A stretch of 64,000 nucleotides of DNA from CAWIVH01 sp963839475 (GCA_963839475.1 CAWIVH010000018.1:248001-312000), one strand, 5' to 3'; counted from the stretch's first letter, positions 26,884 through 35,614 are shown. A program made the numbers and translations. Notes: generated by a model not told the origin, from the letters alone.

Positions 26884-28398
26884 ATGCACCTCTTCCGCCG
26901 GAAGCCCCTGGATGCCGTTCTTGCCGATGGCAGCGATGAAGTTCACGGATTGAAGAAGGAGCTAACCACAGTCGACCTGATCGCACTGGGGATAGGAGCC
27001 ATCATCGGCGCCGGCATTTTTGCCGTCCTCGGGGCCGCGACCTCGGGGGGAAACGGCTTGCAGCCCGCAGGTCCGGGAGTGACCATCTCGATCGCGTTAA
27101 CGGCGGTTGCTTGCGGCTTCTGTGCCTTGTGCTATGCGGAATTCGCCAGCCTGGTTCCGATAGCCGGATCCGCTTACACCTACAGCTATGCGACCCTGGG
27201 CGAACTGGTGGCCTGGATCATCGGTTGGGATCTTATCCTGGAATACGCCGTCGGCAATATTGCGGTTGCCATTTCATGGGCTGCCTATTTCCGGCAGCTG
27301 ATGCTCGGGCTCGGGATAGAGATCCCCGCCTGGATGGCGACCGACTACCGCTCCACCCTTCTGGCGGCGAAATCCGCCGCCGAATCGGGAGTGGCTTCGC
27401 TGAGCCCGGAGGCCGTCGTGGCTTACCAGGCGCACCTGCACCACCCGGTATTTCTGGGAATCCCGGTAATCTGCAATCTCCTGGCCATCCTGATCACCGG
27501 ATTGATCACCTGGCTGCTGGTGATTGGGGTGAAGGAGTCGGCTCGATTCAACAACGTTATCGTGGTCCTGAAGGTGATCACGATCCTGTTTTTCATTATT
27601 GTGGGCGCGAGATTTGTAAAACCGGCCAACTGGCACCCGTTCTTCCCCGGTGGAATGCATGGGGTCTGGACCGGGGCCTCGCTCATTTTTTTCGCCTACA
27701 TCGGATTCGACGCCATTTCCACGGCGGCGGAGGAATGCAAGAATCCAGGGCGCGACATGCCTCGGGGGATCATCGGCTCCCTCCTGATCTGCACGGTCCT
27801 GTATATCGGCGCCGCGGTGGTGTTGACCGGGATGATCCCATACAAAAACCTGGGCGGCACGGCGGACCCGCTCGCGGCGGCGCTCCACTATGTCAATCAG
27901 GATTGGGCGGCGGGGCTCCTGGCCTTCGGGGCCGTAATCGCGATGACCGCGGTGCTGCTGGTGTTCCAGCTCGGGCAGCCGCGCATCCTCATGGCCATGT
28001 CGCGCGACGGCCTGCTCAGCCCCTGGTTCGGCAAGATCCACCCACGGTACCGCACCCCGCATGTCACCACCATTCTCACCGGAATTTTTGTCGCCGTCTG
28101 TGCGGCAGCGGCCAACATCGACGAAATCGTCCAGCTCACCAACATTGGAACCTTGTTCGCGTTCATCTTGGTTTGCATCGGGATCCTGATCCTCCGGGTG
28201 CGCGAACCTCATCGGATCCGTAAGTTCCGCGTGCCGTTTGTGCCGTGGACGCCGCTGCTCGGGATTGCGATGTGCATCGTTCTGATGGCCGGACTTCCTG
28301 CCGTGACCTGGGAAAGATTCATCCTCTGGCTGGCTGCGGGATTGGTGATTTACTTCCTATATGGTGTCAAAAGGAGCAGATTGAGAAATGACAAATGA
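26884..28398 (+). CDS. APC-family amino-acid permease (CAT-like)
   Basis: This is a 504-residue membrane protein with about 12 transmembrane segments. The start of the core carries the APC signature DLIALGIGAIIGAGIFAVLG, and the middle has FFAYIGFDAISTAAEE, typical of the cationic amino-acid transporter branch. QPRILMAMSRDGLL and FRVPFVPWTPLLGI follow at the expected places. It should import an amino acid, coupled to protons, across the inner membrane. GGGAG lies 8 bases before the ATG. It is the last gene after pcrA and the acyl-CoA synthetase fusion. Its final codons and stop lie inside a dispersed repeat arm (28390-28412). Confidence 0.92.
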   Translation: MHLFRRKPLDAVLADGSDEVHGLKKELTTVDLIALGIGAIIGAGIFAVLGAATSGGNGLQPAGPGVTISIALTAVACGFCALCYAEFASLVPIAGSAYTYSYATLGELVAWIIGWDLILEYAVGNIAVAISWAAYFRQLMLGLGIEIPAWMATDYRSTLLAAKSAAESGVASLSPEAVVAYQAHLHHPVFLGIPVICNLLAILITGLITWLLVIGVKESARFNNVIVVLKVITILFFIIVGARFVKPANWHPFFPGGMHGVWTGASLIFFAYIGFDAISTAAEECKNPGRDMPRGIIGSLLICTVLYIGAAVVLTGMIPYKNLGGTADPLAAALHYVNQDWAAGLLAFGAVIAMTAVLLVFQLGQPRILMAMSRDGLLSPWFGKIHPRYRTPHVTTILTGIFVAVCAAAANIDEIVQLTNIGTLFAFILVCIGILILRVREPHRIRKFRVPFVPWTPLLGIAMCIVLMAGLPAVTWERFILWLAAGLVIYFLYGVKRSRLRNDK

Positions 28399-28463
28399 CG
28401 ATTGACGAATTCTTTGCGCTGCAGATTGCGATGGAAATTCGTAAATCGTCAATCGTCATTTGC
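28390..28463. repeat. Inverted repeat of the GACGAATGACGA family spanning two gene ends
   Basis: GACAAATGACGATTGACGAA (28390-28409) and its inverse near 28443-28463 form a long stem with a 30-base loop. The left arm contains the permease stop codon and the right arm contains the nfo stop. It is probably used as a terminator, though no clean T-run follows on either side. Confidence 0.7.
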
Positions 28464-29354
28464 TGCCTTGTTTTTCGCGTTCTTCATTGAGGTCGGCTTT
28501 GGCTTCCCGACCAGGCCGCGCAAAGTGGTAAGATTCATCCGGTCCTCCTCGAGATCTTCGCCCTTCGGCGTTTCCAGGATCTTGGGAATCCGGGCAAAGC
28601 GGCGGTCGTTCACCAGGCAGCGGAAAGCTTCCAGGCCGATTTGCCCCTGCCCAATATGGGTGTGACGATCGACCCGGCTGCCGAGCTCTTTTTTGCAGTC
28701 GTTGACGTGAAACACCGAAATCATATCCAGCCCGATCTGGCTCTGGAATTCCCGCATGGTGGCCCGATAGCCGGACTCTGTCCGGATGTCATAGCCCGCC
28801 GCGAATACATGGCAGGTATCGAGGCAAACGCCGATTCGCCCGGTCGGACGCAGACGATCGATGATCGCGGCCATCTGGTCGAAGCGATGGCCGATCGAGC
28901 TCCCCTGCCCCGCCGTGGTTTCGAGCAGGATGCGGACCGGCGGAGGAACGCTGTCCAGCGACCGGTTGAGTGCTTCCGCCACGCGCGCGATCCCTGGCTC
29001 CAGCCCCGCTCCCATGTGCGCGCCGGGGTGAAGAATGACTGCGGCAACTCCCAGGAAATTGGCGCGCTCCATTTCTTCAATGAATGCGGCCGTCGATCTT
29101 TCATACAGCTCAGGATCGGGAGAGGCCAGGTTGATGAGATAACTGTTGTGCGCGACGACGGATTCTATGCCCGATCGCGCCCGGGCCGCGCGATATCGTT
29201 CGCGATCCTCTTCCGTCAGCGGCCGGCCTCTCCACTGGTTGCTGCTTTTGAGGAAGATCTGCAGCGCCTTGCACCCGGCACGTTCGGCATGCGCGAAGGC
29301 ATTGTGAATGCCTCCGGCGATCGACATATGGGCCCCAACCAAAAGTTCACGCAT
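28449..29354 (-). CDS. nfo: Endonuclease IV (AP endonuclease)
   Basis: The 301-residue TIM-barrel enzyme cuts 5' of abasic sites in base-excision repair and removes 3' blocking groups, using three zinc ions. The N-terminus is MRELLVGAHMSIAGG. The metal ligands are visible as HNSYLINLASPD, ILHPGAHMGAG, LETTAGQGSSIG, CLDTCHVFAAGYD, FHVNDCKKELGSRVDRHTHIG and ILETPKG. ATG 29354 is chosen over 29501, with GGAG 6 bases before. It is transcribed divergently from the FHA/phosphatase gene, 60 bases away, so the two probably share a short promoter region. Confidence 0.95.
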   Translation of the reverse strand: MRELLVGAHMSIAGGIHNAFAHAERAGCKALQIFLKSSNQWRGRPLTEEDRERYRAARARSGIESVVAHNSYLINLASPDPELYERSTAAFIEEMERANFLGVAAVILHPGAHMGAGLEPGIARVAEALNRSLDSVPPPVRILLETTAGQGSSIGHRFDQMAAIIDRLRPTGRIGVCLDTCHVFAAGYDIRTESGYRATMREFQSQIGLDMISVFHVNDCKKELGSRVDRHTHIGQGQIGLEAFRCLVNDRRFARIPKILETPKGEDLEEDRMNLTTLRGLVGKPKPTSMKNAKNKAANDD

Positions 29355-29414
29355 GAGTTGCTCCACGCAAATTGTGATAATATCATTCCCTAAATTTCCG
29401 CGCGGAAAGGGATC

Positions 29415-31445
29415 ATGACGACTTCCTATTCGATTTTGCTGCTCGGTTTTGAAAGTTCCTGGGAAAGCGCCGCATCGAAATTTTTCACTCAGAACGGGCA
29501 TAGGGTAACCCCGGCAGCACTCGGCCCGGCGGGAAACGAGGCACTAAAGGATTCCCAGGTCAACATCGCGTACCTCCAGACCGGGCCCGGCCAGGACCCG
29601 CTGGGAGAATACAGGAAAATCCGTGAAGTTCGTCGCGATGTCCCGGTGGTGATTGTCGTTTCCCAGCTTACGGCCGCGATTTTGCAGGAGGCCTGGCATT
29701 CCGATGCCGCCGATGCTGTCGCGCTTCCGCTCACCGACGAAAATCTCAGCAGCAGCCTGCAGCGCGCCGTGCGTCAGATACCTGAACTGGCAAAACGAAA
29801 GACCGAGGATGTCCAGGCCCGCTTCCGCTATCTCGATGAAACCGGGAAAGAACGCTGGGTTTCTCTCGTTCCGCCGCGATTCAGCATCGGACGCAGTTCC
29901 ACGAACGACCTGGTCCTTGCCCAGATGAATGTATCCCGCAATCACGCCGAGGTCATCATCCAGGACAACGAATATACCATTCGGGACCTGGGCAGCAAGC
30001 ACGGCACATTTCTGAATGGTCAGAAACTGGAGCAGGGGCGCTTGCGCAGCGGCGACCGTGTGCAGGTGGGAGGAGCCCAAGGCCCGCAACTCACGTTCCA
30101 TGTCGGGGACTTGCTGCAGTCGCTCCTCGGCACCTCAGAAGCCATGCCGGATACCAGCCTCTCGGTCCGGGGTTTCCGTGAAATCGGAATGTTGCTAGCA
30201 ACTTTCAGAGCGCTGAGTTCCATCCCCCTGGTCGATGACCTGCTGGCGCTGGTCGTGGATACGGCCATCGAGTTGACCGGTGCCGAACGCGGTTTCATCA
30301 TGCTGAAGGAGGAAGGCGAGAAGCTGAATTTCCGTTGCGCCCGCAACGCCTACAAGAGGCCTTTGGACGGATCATCTTTCCAAACCAGCCGGCGTGTCCC
30401 GGACGAAGTGTTCAAAAAGGGACAGCGCGTGGTGATCAACGACCTGGACATGGGAGAAGGGACCGAGGACCATAGCTCTACCCGCCGCCTCGGGCTGCGC
30501 AGCATATTCTGCGTGCCATTGAGATATCTGGCATTCCACGACCAGGGGAACCAGTCCGGCATCGGACGCATGGAAATCATCGGCGTGCTTTACGTCGACA
30601 GTCAAAATATCGGGGCGGGTTTATCCAACACGCAACTGGACGCTCTGGAAACTCTAGCCTCCGAAGCGGCCATGGCGATCTACAACGCCCGCCTCTACAA
30701 GGATTCCCAGCAAAAGCGCAAGATGGACGAGGAACTGGCCATCGCTCGGGAAATCCAGCAGGCGCTGCTCCCGATTCCCGTTAAGCTGATGCCCTTTGTC
30801 TCGGCCCACAGCCAAAATTATCCCTGCCACGAGGTGGGCGGAGACTACTTCGATTACTTCGAGATGGAAGGGGGACGCCTGGGATTCGCGCTGGGTGATG
30901 TGGCCGGAAAAGGGACGCCGGCCGCATTGCTCACCTCGATGCTCCAGGGAATATTCTCCGCCTCGGCGCTCCTCGACCTGCCATTGCCCGCGATGATATC
31001 AAACATCAATCGCAACCTGGTCCGCCGGGGGACGGGAAACCGTTTTGTGACCTTCTTTTTCGGTATCGTCGACGAAACCGGCCATTGCGAATACGTCAAT
31101 GCCGGGCACAATCCGCCCTTCGTGGTCGGCCCGGACGGATCATTGAAGGAACTCAAGGAGGGGGGAATGGTCCTGGGATTATTCCAGGCGGCCCAGTATG
31201 AATCTGGCACCGTCCAGCTTCAGCCCGGGGACCACGTGGTGCTCTTTACCGATGGTGTCGTCGAAGCGCGCAACATCTCCGGTGAGGAATTCGGGGAGGA
31301 CCGCTTGCGCGAACTGCTCCTGGAACATCGCGCGGCGCCGGCATCGCTCATCCTGGCCCGGTTGAAGGAGGCCATCGCAGCCTTCGCCGCCAACGCGCCC
31401 CAGCACGACGACATCACCATGATGGTCCTGGGATTTAAAGAGTAG
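29415..31445 (+). CDS. FHA-GAF-PP2C (SpoIIE/RsbU-type) serine phosphatase with degenerate receiver
   Basis: This is a 676-residue, four-part signalling protein. Residues about 1-122 look like a response-regulator receiver fold, but where the phospho-acceptor Asp should follow strand 3 the sequence is IAYLQTG, so it is probably not phosphorylated. Residues about 135-235 are an FHA domain (FSIGRSSTND, SRNHAEV, DLGSKHGTFLNG) that reads phosphothreonine. About 255-435 is a GAF domain. About 455-676 is an RsbU/SpoIIE PP2C phosphatase (GGDYFDYF, LGDVAGKGTPAALL, FTDGVVEARN, QHDDITMMVL). It likely dephosphorylates an anti-sigma antagonist. No partner is nearby. An rlmN-like gene follows 58 bases later. 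Confidence 0.93.
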   Translation: MTTSYSILLLGFESSWESAASKFFTQNGHRVTPAALGPAGNEALKDSQVNIAYLQTGPGQDPLGEYRKIREVRRDVPVVIVVSQLTAAILQEAWHSDAADAVALPLTDENLSSSLQRAVRQIPELAKRKTEDVQARFRYLDETGKERWVSLVPPRFSIGRSSTNDLVLAQMNVSRNHAEVIIQDNEYTIRDLGSKHGTFLNGQKLEQGRLRSGDRVQVGGAQGPQLTFHVGDLLQSLLGTSEAMPDTSLSVRGFREIGMLLATFRALSSIPLVDDLLALVVDTAIELTGAERGFIMLKEEGEKLNFRCARNAYKRPLDGSSFQTSRRVPDEVFKKGQRVVINDLDMGEGTEDHSSTRRLGLRSIFCVPLRYLAFHDQGNQSGIGRMEIIGVLYVDSQNIGAGLSNTQLDALETLASEAAMAIYNARLYKDSQQKRKMDEELAIAREIQQALLPIPVKLMPFVSAHSQNYPCHEVGGDYFDYFEMEGGRLGFALGDVAGKGTPAALLTSMLQGIFSASALLDLPLPAMISNINRNLVRRGTGNRFVTFFFGIVDETGHCEYVNAGHNPPFVVGPDGSLKELKEGGMVLGLFQAAQYESGTVQLQPGDHVVLFTDGVVEARNISGEEFGEDRLRELLLEHRAAPASLILARLKEAIAAFAANAPQHDDITMMVLGFKE

Positions 31446-31503
31446 CCTTCATGACGACCCGGGGATCCATCCCTCCACCCATCCTGCCCCTCGGTGATCT
31501 CGA

Positions 31504-32556
31504 ATGATTCACCTTCAGGCCGTGGTCCCTTCAGCCTTGGTTTCCGCCGTGCCGGGCATATCCATTGAAGAGGCAAGGAAAATAGTCGGATCCATCCACC
31601 GCCACGATAGGCTGCCGGAAACCGTTAAAGGCGTGCGCCGGACCACACTGGAGACTGTCCGGTCCGCCGGCGCCATCCCCGGCCTCGTTATGCGCGGCGA
31701 ATATCGCAGCCGGATCGACCCCTTCATCAAGTACACCCTGGAGCTGGAGGATGGAAACATCGTGGAAACAGTTCGTATACCACTCGAACGCCACGGCCGA
31801 TTTTCAGTGTGTGTGAGTTCACAGGCAGGGTGCGGGTTGGGGTGCACTTTTTGCGCCACGGGAAAAATAGGCCTGCAGCGCAACCTGAAAACCTGGGAAA
31901 TCGTAGAACAGATCCGCGTAGTGCGGCGTGGTCTCGACCGGACCAGGCAACAGCGGGTTCACGGTGTAGTTTTCCAGGGAATGGGAGAACCTCTGGCGAA
32001 TCTCGATAATGTTATCGACTCGATCCGCGTTGCATGCGAGCCTGCTGCCCTGGCCGTGGATGGGCGTGCCGTGACCGTTTGCACCGCCGGGCTGCCTCCA
32101 GGGATCCGCCGGCTCGCGCGCGAGGCGCCAAAGGCCAGATTGGCGATATCCATCGCTTCGGCCCGTGATTCCTTGCGGGCGCAGCTGATGCCCGTCAATC
32201 GCACCTATCCGATCGGGGAGGTCATGGATGCGGCGGTGGAGCATGCACGCCTGACGGGACTCGCACCCATGTGGGCTATTACGCTGTTAAAGGGCGTCAA
32301 CGATGCGGAATCCGACGCACAAGACCTGGCCGGCCTGGCCCATCGATTCACCCAAAAAACCGGATTCCGGCCCCGCATCAGTATTGTGCCCTTTAACTCC
32401 ATCGCTGCCGATGGCGGCCCGGCGTTCGAACGCACAACCCTGCCCGGTGAACAGATATTCCGCAAGGCGCTCAGTGCAGCCGGGTGTCCGTCGCACAAGC
32501 GCTACAGCGGGGGATCCGACGTCGACGCCGCGTGCGGCCAATTGGCGGGATCTTAA
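31504..32556 (+). CDS. RlmN-like radical SAM rRNA/tRNA adenine C2-methyltransferase
   Basis: The 350-residue protein has the family layout: N-terminal accessory domain, then the radical SAM cluster motif C-x3-C-x2-C (AGCGLGCTFCATG, about residues 108-120), VFQGMGEPLANLDN, and a C-terminal S-GSDVDAACGQL whose cysteine corresponds to the catalytic resolving Cys. RlmN adds a methyl group to C2 of A2503 in 23S rRNA and A37 in some tRNAs. The N-terminal domain is somewhat divergent and the ribosome site before ATG 31504 is weak, so this may be a paralogue rather than the housekeeping copy. The stop is 3 bases before a dispersed inverted repeat. Confidence 0.85.
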   Translation: MIHLQAVVPSALVSAVPGISIEEARKIVGSIHRHDRLPETVKGVRRTTLETVRSAGAIPGLVMRGEYRSRIDPFIKYTLELEDGNIVETVRIPLERHGRFSVCVSSQAGCGLGCTFCATGKIGLQRNLKTWEIVEQIRVVRRGLDRTRQQRVHGVVFQGMGEPLANLDNVIDSIRVACEPAALAVDGRAVTVCTAGLPPGIRRLAREAPKARLAISIASARDSLRAQLMPVNRTYPIGEVMDAAVEHARLTGLAPMWAITLLKGVNDAESDAQDLAGLAHRFTQKTGFRPRISIVPFNSIAADGGPAFERTTLPGEQIFRKALSAAGCPSHKRYSGGSDVDAACGQLAGS

Positions 32557-32559
32557 TCG

Positions 32560-32630
32560 AACCGCGAAGAGCACTAAGACATTAAATATTTTTAAATCAA
32601 TTATTTGTGGTCTTCGTGATCTTTGCGGTT
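32560..32630. repeat. AACCGCGAAG-type inverted repeat
   Basis: AACCGCGAAGAGCACTAAGA (from 32560) pairs imperfectly with the inverse ending TCTTTGCGGTT (to 32630), around an AT-rich loop. Members of the same family lie at 35384-35614, 48877-48939, 59877-59945 and 63027-63073. It probably acts as the 3' end hairpin of the rlmN-like gene, and also lies 39 bases past the M23 peptidase stop. Confidence 0.75.
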
Positions 32631-32669
32631 ATAAAAAGATGGTCGACAAAACCCTGCCAATCCACGTCT

Positions 32670-33548
32670 TCAGCGGCTTTCCTTCAAAACCTCTATCAAC
32701 GACAGCGGATCGATGCGCGTGCCGCAGAGGCGAAGCGTCCAGTGCAAATGCGGCCCGGTCACCCTGCCCGTGGCCCCCACCCGTCCGATGAATTCTCCGC
32801 GCTGAACGGGCGCCCCTTCCTTCACGGCAACCTGCGAAAGATGCGCCAGAAAGGAATAAACGCCCAGGCCGTGATCGAGAATGATGGTATTACCCGAAAA
32901 GTAGAGATCAGCGGACAGCACCACCCGCCCCCCCGCAGGAGCCTTGATCGGCGTCCCCGTGCTCCCGGAGAAATCGGTTCCCGAGTGCGGGCTGCGCGCC
33001 TGCCCATTGACCAGGGTCCTCTTGCCGAAATTGCTGATCGGAGCACCGGGCACCGGGACGACAAAAGCCCCGCTCCAGAACCGCTCGGCGGTGACCGACG
33101 CAATGATGGATTCAACCCTCTTTGCTTCCGCAGCTATCCTCTCCAGCTCCTCTGCCGGGGGCTGCGCATACTTCTCCTCTACGGTCAGCCGCCGGGTGGG
33201 GAAACTCTTCGGCAAGACCGTGATTTCGCGTCTGACGTCGACAGGCTCATTTGTAACGCTTTTCCCCAGGAACTCGAGTCGATACCTGCCCGGCGGGGTG
33301 GCGAGGTCAATCCCTACCAGGGCCTGCCAGTTTCTGCCGTCGTCCGCGGCAAATCCGGGAAACGAGCGGCCAAAGGCCCGGATTTCGAGGTTGGCAAGCG
33401 GACTGGCAGCTGAAACTTCGGCCAGGATGGCTTCCCCCGGCTGATAGCTGCGCGCGTGGAGCAAAATCGCAGGCCCGGACGCGGCCCCTGCCCCCGCATC
33501 CGCCAGCCACAATACCAGTAAGACAAGAACCCACTTCCGAAGTAACAT
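32670..33548 (-). CDS. M23-family metallopeptidase (LytM domain)
   Basis: The product is 292 residues with a signal peptide (MLLRKWVLVLLVLWLADAGA). A central Ig-like domain (about residues 30-115, SYQPGEAILAEVS) and a helical linker precede the LytM zinc peptidase domain. The zinc ligands are seen in ARSPHSGTDFSGSTG (His, Asp) and GPHLHWTLR (His-x-His). It should cut peptidoglycan cross-links in the periplasm, or act as a non-catalytic LytM activator. All ligands are present, so activity is expected. AGAGG lies 4 bases before the ATG. It faces the rlmN-like gene and diverges from a MerR gene. Confidence 0.92.
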   Translation of the reverse strand: MLLRKWVLVLLVLWLADAGAGAASGPAILLHARSYQPGEAILAEVSAASPLANLEIRAFGRSFPGFAADDGRNWQALVGIDLATPPGRYRLEFLGKSVTNEPVDVRREITVLPKSFPTRRLTVEEKYAQPPAEELERIAAEAKRVESIIASVTAERFWSGAFVVPVPGAPISNFGKRTLVNGQARSPHSGTDFSGSTGTPIKAPAGGRVVLSADLYFSGNTIILDHGLGVYSFLAHLSQVAVKEGAPVQRGEFIGRVGATGRVTGPHLHWTLRLCGTRIDPLSLIEVLKESR

Positions 33549-33576
33549 GAATCCTCTGAAAAAAACAAACGTGCTA

Positions 33577-33607
33577 TTGACCTGTCTAAAACTTCACACT
33601 TTAGAAT
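33577..33607 (+). promoter_or_regulatory. MerR-type promoter with 19-base spacer and dyad
   Basis: TTGACC (33577-33582) and TAGAAT (33602-33607) are 19 bases apart, the long spacing typical of promoters controlled by MerR proteins. The spacer holds a dyad, CTAAA (33586-33590) with TTTAG (33600-33604). The following gene at 33668 encodes a MerR-family protein, so this is a candidate autoregulated promoter. The boxes match consensus only partly. Confidence 0.5.
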
Positions 33608-33667
33608 CTTAACAGTTCGCCGGATGAGTGCGGAGCGAATATCAAGAGCCCGAAAGGATGGATGGGA

Positions 33668-34213
33668 ATGGAAGCCGATAAGCTCACGGTTGGAATCCTC
33701 GCCAGACAATCGGGATTGTCCAGAAGCGCCCTGCTCTACTACGACCGATTGGGGCTATTGAAATCCCGCCGCCGGAGCCGGGCCAACTACCGGATCTATT
33801 CGGCGGCGGATGCCGAGCGGCTCAGCCAGGTCCTCGTCTATCGGAGAATGGGAATCCCGCTGGAGGAGATCAAAACACTCCTCGAAGATGCCGGCAGAAG
33901 CCGGACCGCTGAAATCCTGCAGCGGCGACTGCAGATTTTGGGCCGGGAGATTCTCGAACTTAGGCGCCAGCAGGATTCCATTGTCAAAATGCTGAGCCAG
34001 AAACCCTTACAAAAGGAGGCGGAAGTGATCAATAAAGACAGGTGGGTTCAAATCATGGAAGCAGCAGGCCTGAGCGACGACGACATGCACAACTGGCACG
34101 TGCAGTTCGAAAAGATGGAGCCCGACGCTCACCAGGAATTCCTCGAATCGCTTGGAATCGAGCCGGCCGAAATCAATCGGATCAGGGCAGCCTGCAGGAA
34201 ACAATCCGTGTAA
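33668..34213 (+). CDS. MerR-family transcriptional regulator
   Basis: The N-terminal winged helix (about residues 1-75) reads LTVGILARQSGLSRSALLYY, then NYRIYSAADAERLSQVLVYR. A coiled-coil dimerisation helix follows (about 80-115). The roughly 60-residue C-terminal domain (INKDRWVQIMEAAGLSDDD) is helical with no cysteines, so metal sensing by thiols is unlikely and an organic or stress signal is more plausible. ATG 33668 gives 181 residues and has AGGA at 9 bases. The ATG at 33662 is only 3 bases from the same site. The presumed target is its own promoter. It ends in a perfect terminator. Confidence 0.85.
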   Translation: MEADKLTVGILARQSGLSRSALLYYDRLGLLKSRRRSRANYRIYSAADAERLSQVLVYRRMGIPLEEIKTLLEDAGRSRTAEILQRRLQILGREILELRRQQDSIVKMLSQKPLQKEAEVINKDRWVQIMEAAGLSDDDMHNWHVQFEKMEPDAHQEFLESLGIEPAEINRIRAACRKQSV

Positions 34214-34228
34214 ACCAATGATGAATAT

Positions 34229-34283
34229 GCGAAGGACGAACGACGAAGTGGATTCGTCATTCGTCCTTCGTCATTTCTTTTTT
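34229..34283 (+). terminator. Rho-independent terminator after the MerR gene
   Basis: GAAGGACGAAcGACGAA (34231-34247) pairs with TTCGTCaTTCGTCCTTC (34253-34269), one mismatch, loop of 5 bases. C and six T's follow (34277-34283). The sequence belongs to the GACGAATGACGA repeat family. It overlaps the end of the minus-strand aldolase gene by a few bases. Confidence 0.8.
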
Positions 34284-35232
34284 ACCCCAACAGCTTTTTG
34301 ACTTCGTCGAGCTTGCCAGTCGAACCAAGCACGTCGCTCTTGTGCTGGATCATCTTGCTGTACTCGTCGACATAGACCTTGCCCGGGTCGCGGAGGTCAA
34401 ACTTCTCCGGATGATCGCGGAAGAATTCGCGATGAACCCTGGTCCAGACCAGCCGGCCGTCCGTGTCGATATTTACTTTGCAGACACCGAGCTTGGCGGC
34501 GGGGAGGAAATCCTCTTCCGGGACGCCGCTGGTTTCCATCATTTTGCCGCCAGCGGCATTGATGCGCTCGATTTCGGATTTCGGCACGCTGGAACTGCCG
34601 TGCATCACCATCGGGAGGCCAGGCAGCCGTTTCTGGATTTCCTCGATCACTTCGAAATGCAGCCCGAGCTTCTTGCCGGGCTCGGCCTTGAATTTGTAGG
34701 CGCCATGGCTTGTGCCGATGGCTACCGCCAGCGAGTCGCACCCGCTCCGCTTCACGAACTCCTCCGCTTCGGCAGGCTTGGTCAGGCAGACATGTCCGAC
34801 AATGTCTTCTTCCACTCCACCCAGCATCCCCAGTTCGGATTCCACCGAGACGCCTTTGGCGTGGGCACGGTCGACCACTTTTTTGGTGATTTCGATATTC
34901 TTTTCGAAGGGCTCGTGGCTGGCATCGATCATGACCGAGCTGTAAAAGCCCGAATCGATGCAGTCGTAACAGGACGCCTCGTCACCGTGATCCAGATGGA
35001 CTGCAAAAATGACTTCAGGATAAATCTGCTCGGCAGCCCGGATCATGGCTTCCAGGAATCTTTTGTCGGTATATTTGCGCGCGCCGCGGGATATCTGAAT
35101 GATGAAAGGCGCCTTGCCTTGAGCATGTCCGCGGAACAGGCCGACGGTTTGCTCGAGATTATTGATGTTATAGGCTCCGATGGCATACCGGCCGTAGGCA
35201 GCCTTGAACAGCTTTTCAGTATTGACGATCAT
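34282..35232 (-). CDS. fba: Class II fructose-bisphosphate aldolase
   Basis: This 316-residue, zinc-dependent TIM-barrel aldolase interconverts fructose-1,6-bisphosphate with DHAP and glyceraldehyde-3-phosphate in glycolysis and gluconeogenesis. The N-terminus is AYGRYAIGAYNINNLEQT. The metal and catalytic residues are in FAVHLDHGDEAS (His, Asp), VESELGMLGG (Glu), GTSHGAYK (His) and VMHGSSSVP (His). Then NIDTDGRLVWT occupies the phosphate-binding position. It could instead be the tagatose-bisphosphate or a related class II member, since these are close in sequence. It is likely monocistronic, with a repeat-filled upstream region. Confidence 0.93.
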   Translation of the reverse strand: MIVNTEKLFKAAYGRYAIGAYNINNLEQTVGLFRGHAQGKAPFIIQISRGARKYTDKRFLEAMIRAAEQIYPEVIFAVHLDHGDEASCYDCIDSGFYSSVMIDASHEPFEKNIEITKKVVDRAHAKGVSVESELGMLGGVEEDIVGHVCLTKPAEAEEFVKRSGCDSLAVAIGTSHGAYKFKAEPGKKLGLHFEVIEEIQKRLPGLPMVMHGSSSVPKSEIERINAAGGKMMETSGVPEEDFLPAAKLGVCKVNIDTDGRLVWTRVHREFFRDHPEKFDLRDPGKVYVDEYSKMIQHKSDVLGSTGKLDEVKKLLG

Positions 35233-35383
35233 CTTGAATCCTCCAGTTATAACACGCCCGAAAAGCCGGTTTCCGGATCGGGCCAGATCATGACATTATT
35301 ACTGCCGGACGCCTTTGGTGCAAGACTTGTAAGAATATTGTTGCGAATCGGGCGGGCTGGAATTCCGGATCGACTTTTAATTT

Positions 35384-35614
35384 AACCACGAAGGCCGCCA
35401 AGACCGCGAAGATATCAAGAAACGGATTGCCCGGGGGCGGCCTTCGCCGGCCACACTCGTCCGTGAGCGGAGCAAGAGCCGTTATATGCCATTTATGTCT
35501 TTATGAGTCGGACCGGCTTTTGCTCCGCTCACGGACGAGTGTGGCCCAACGCGAAGCGTTGGCCCCCGGGCGCTGCACATTTTGGCCTTCGCGGCCTTCG
35601 GGGTCTTCGCGGTT
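35384..35614. repeat. Nested repeat: AACCGCGAAG pair around a 32-base REP pair (cruciform)
   Basis: The outer pair (35384-about 35416 and about 35584-35614) belongs to the AACCGCGAAG family in inverted order. The inner pair (35449-35480 and 35515-35546) is a 32-base inverted repeat with one mismatch, beginning GGCCACACTCGTCCGTGAGC. GC-rich small hairpins (CCTTCGCCGG and CAACGCGAAGCGTTG) lie at its outer ends. The 474-base space between fba and truA holds little else. A partial copy of the inner sequence lies at 46632-46691. Confidence 0.85.

Noticed and set aside
28390..28463. Attachment site of an integrated element
   Set aside because: The flanking genes and composition look chromosomal and no integrase is present. 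The repeat fits better as a dispersed family.
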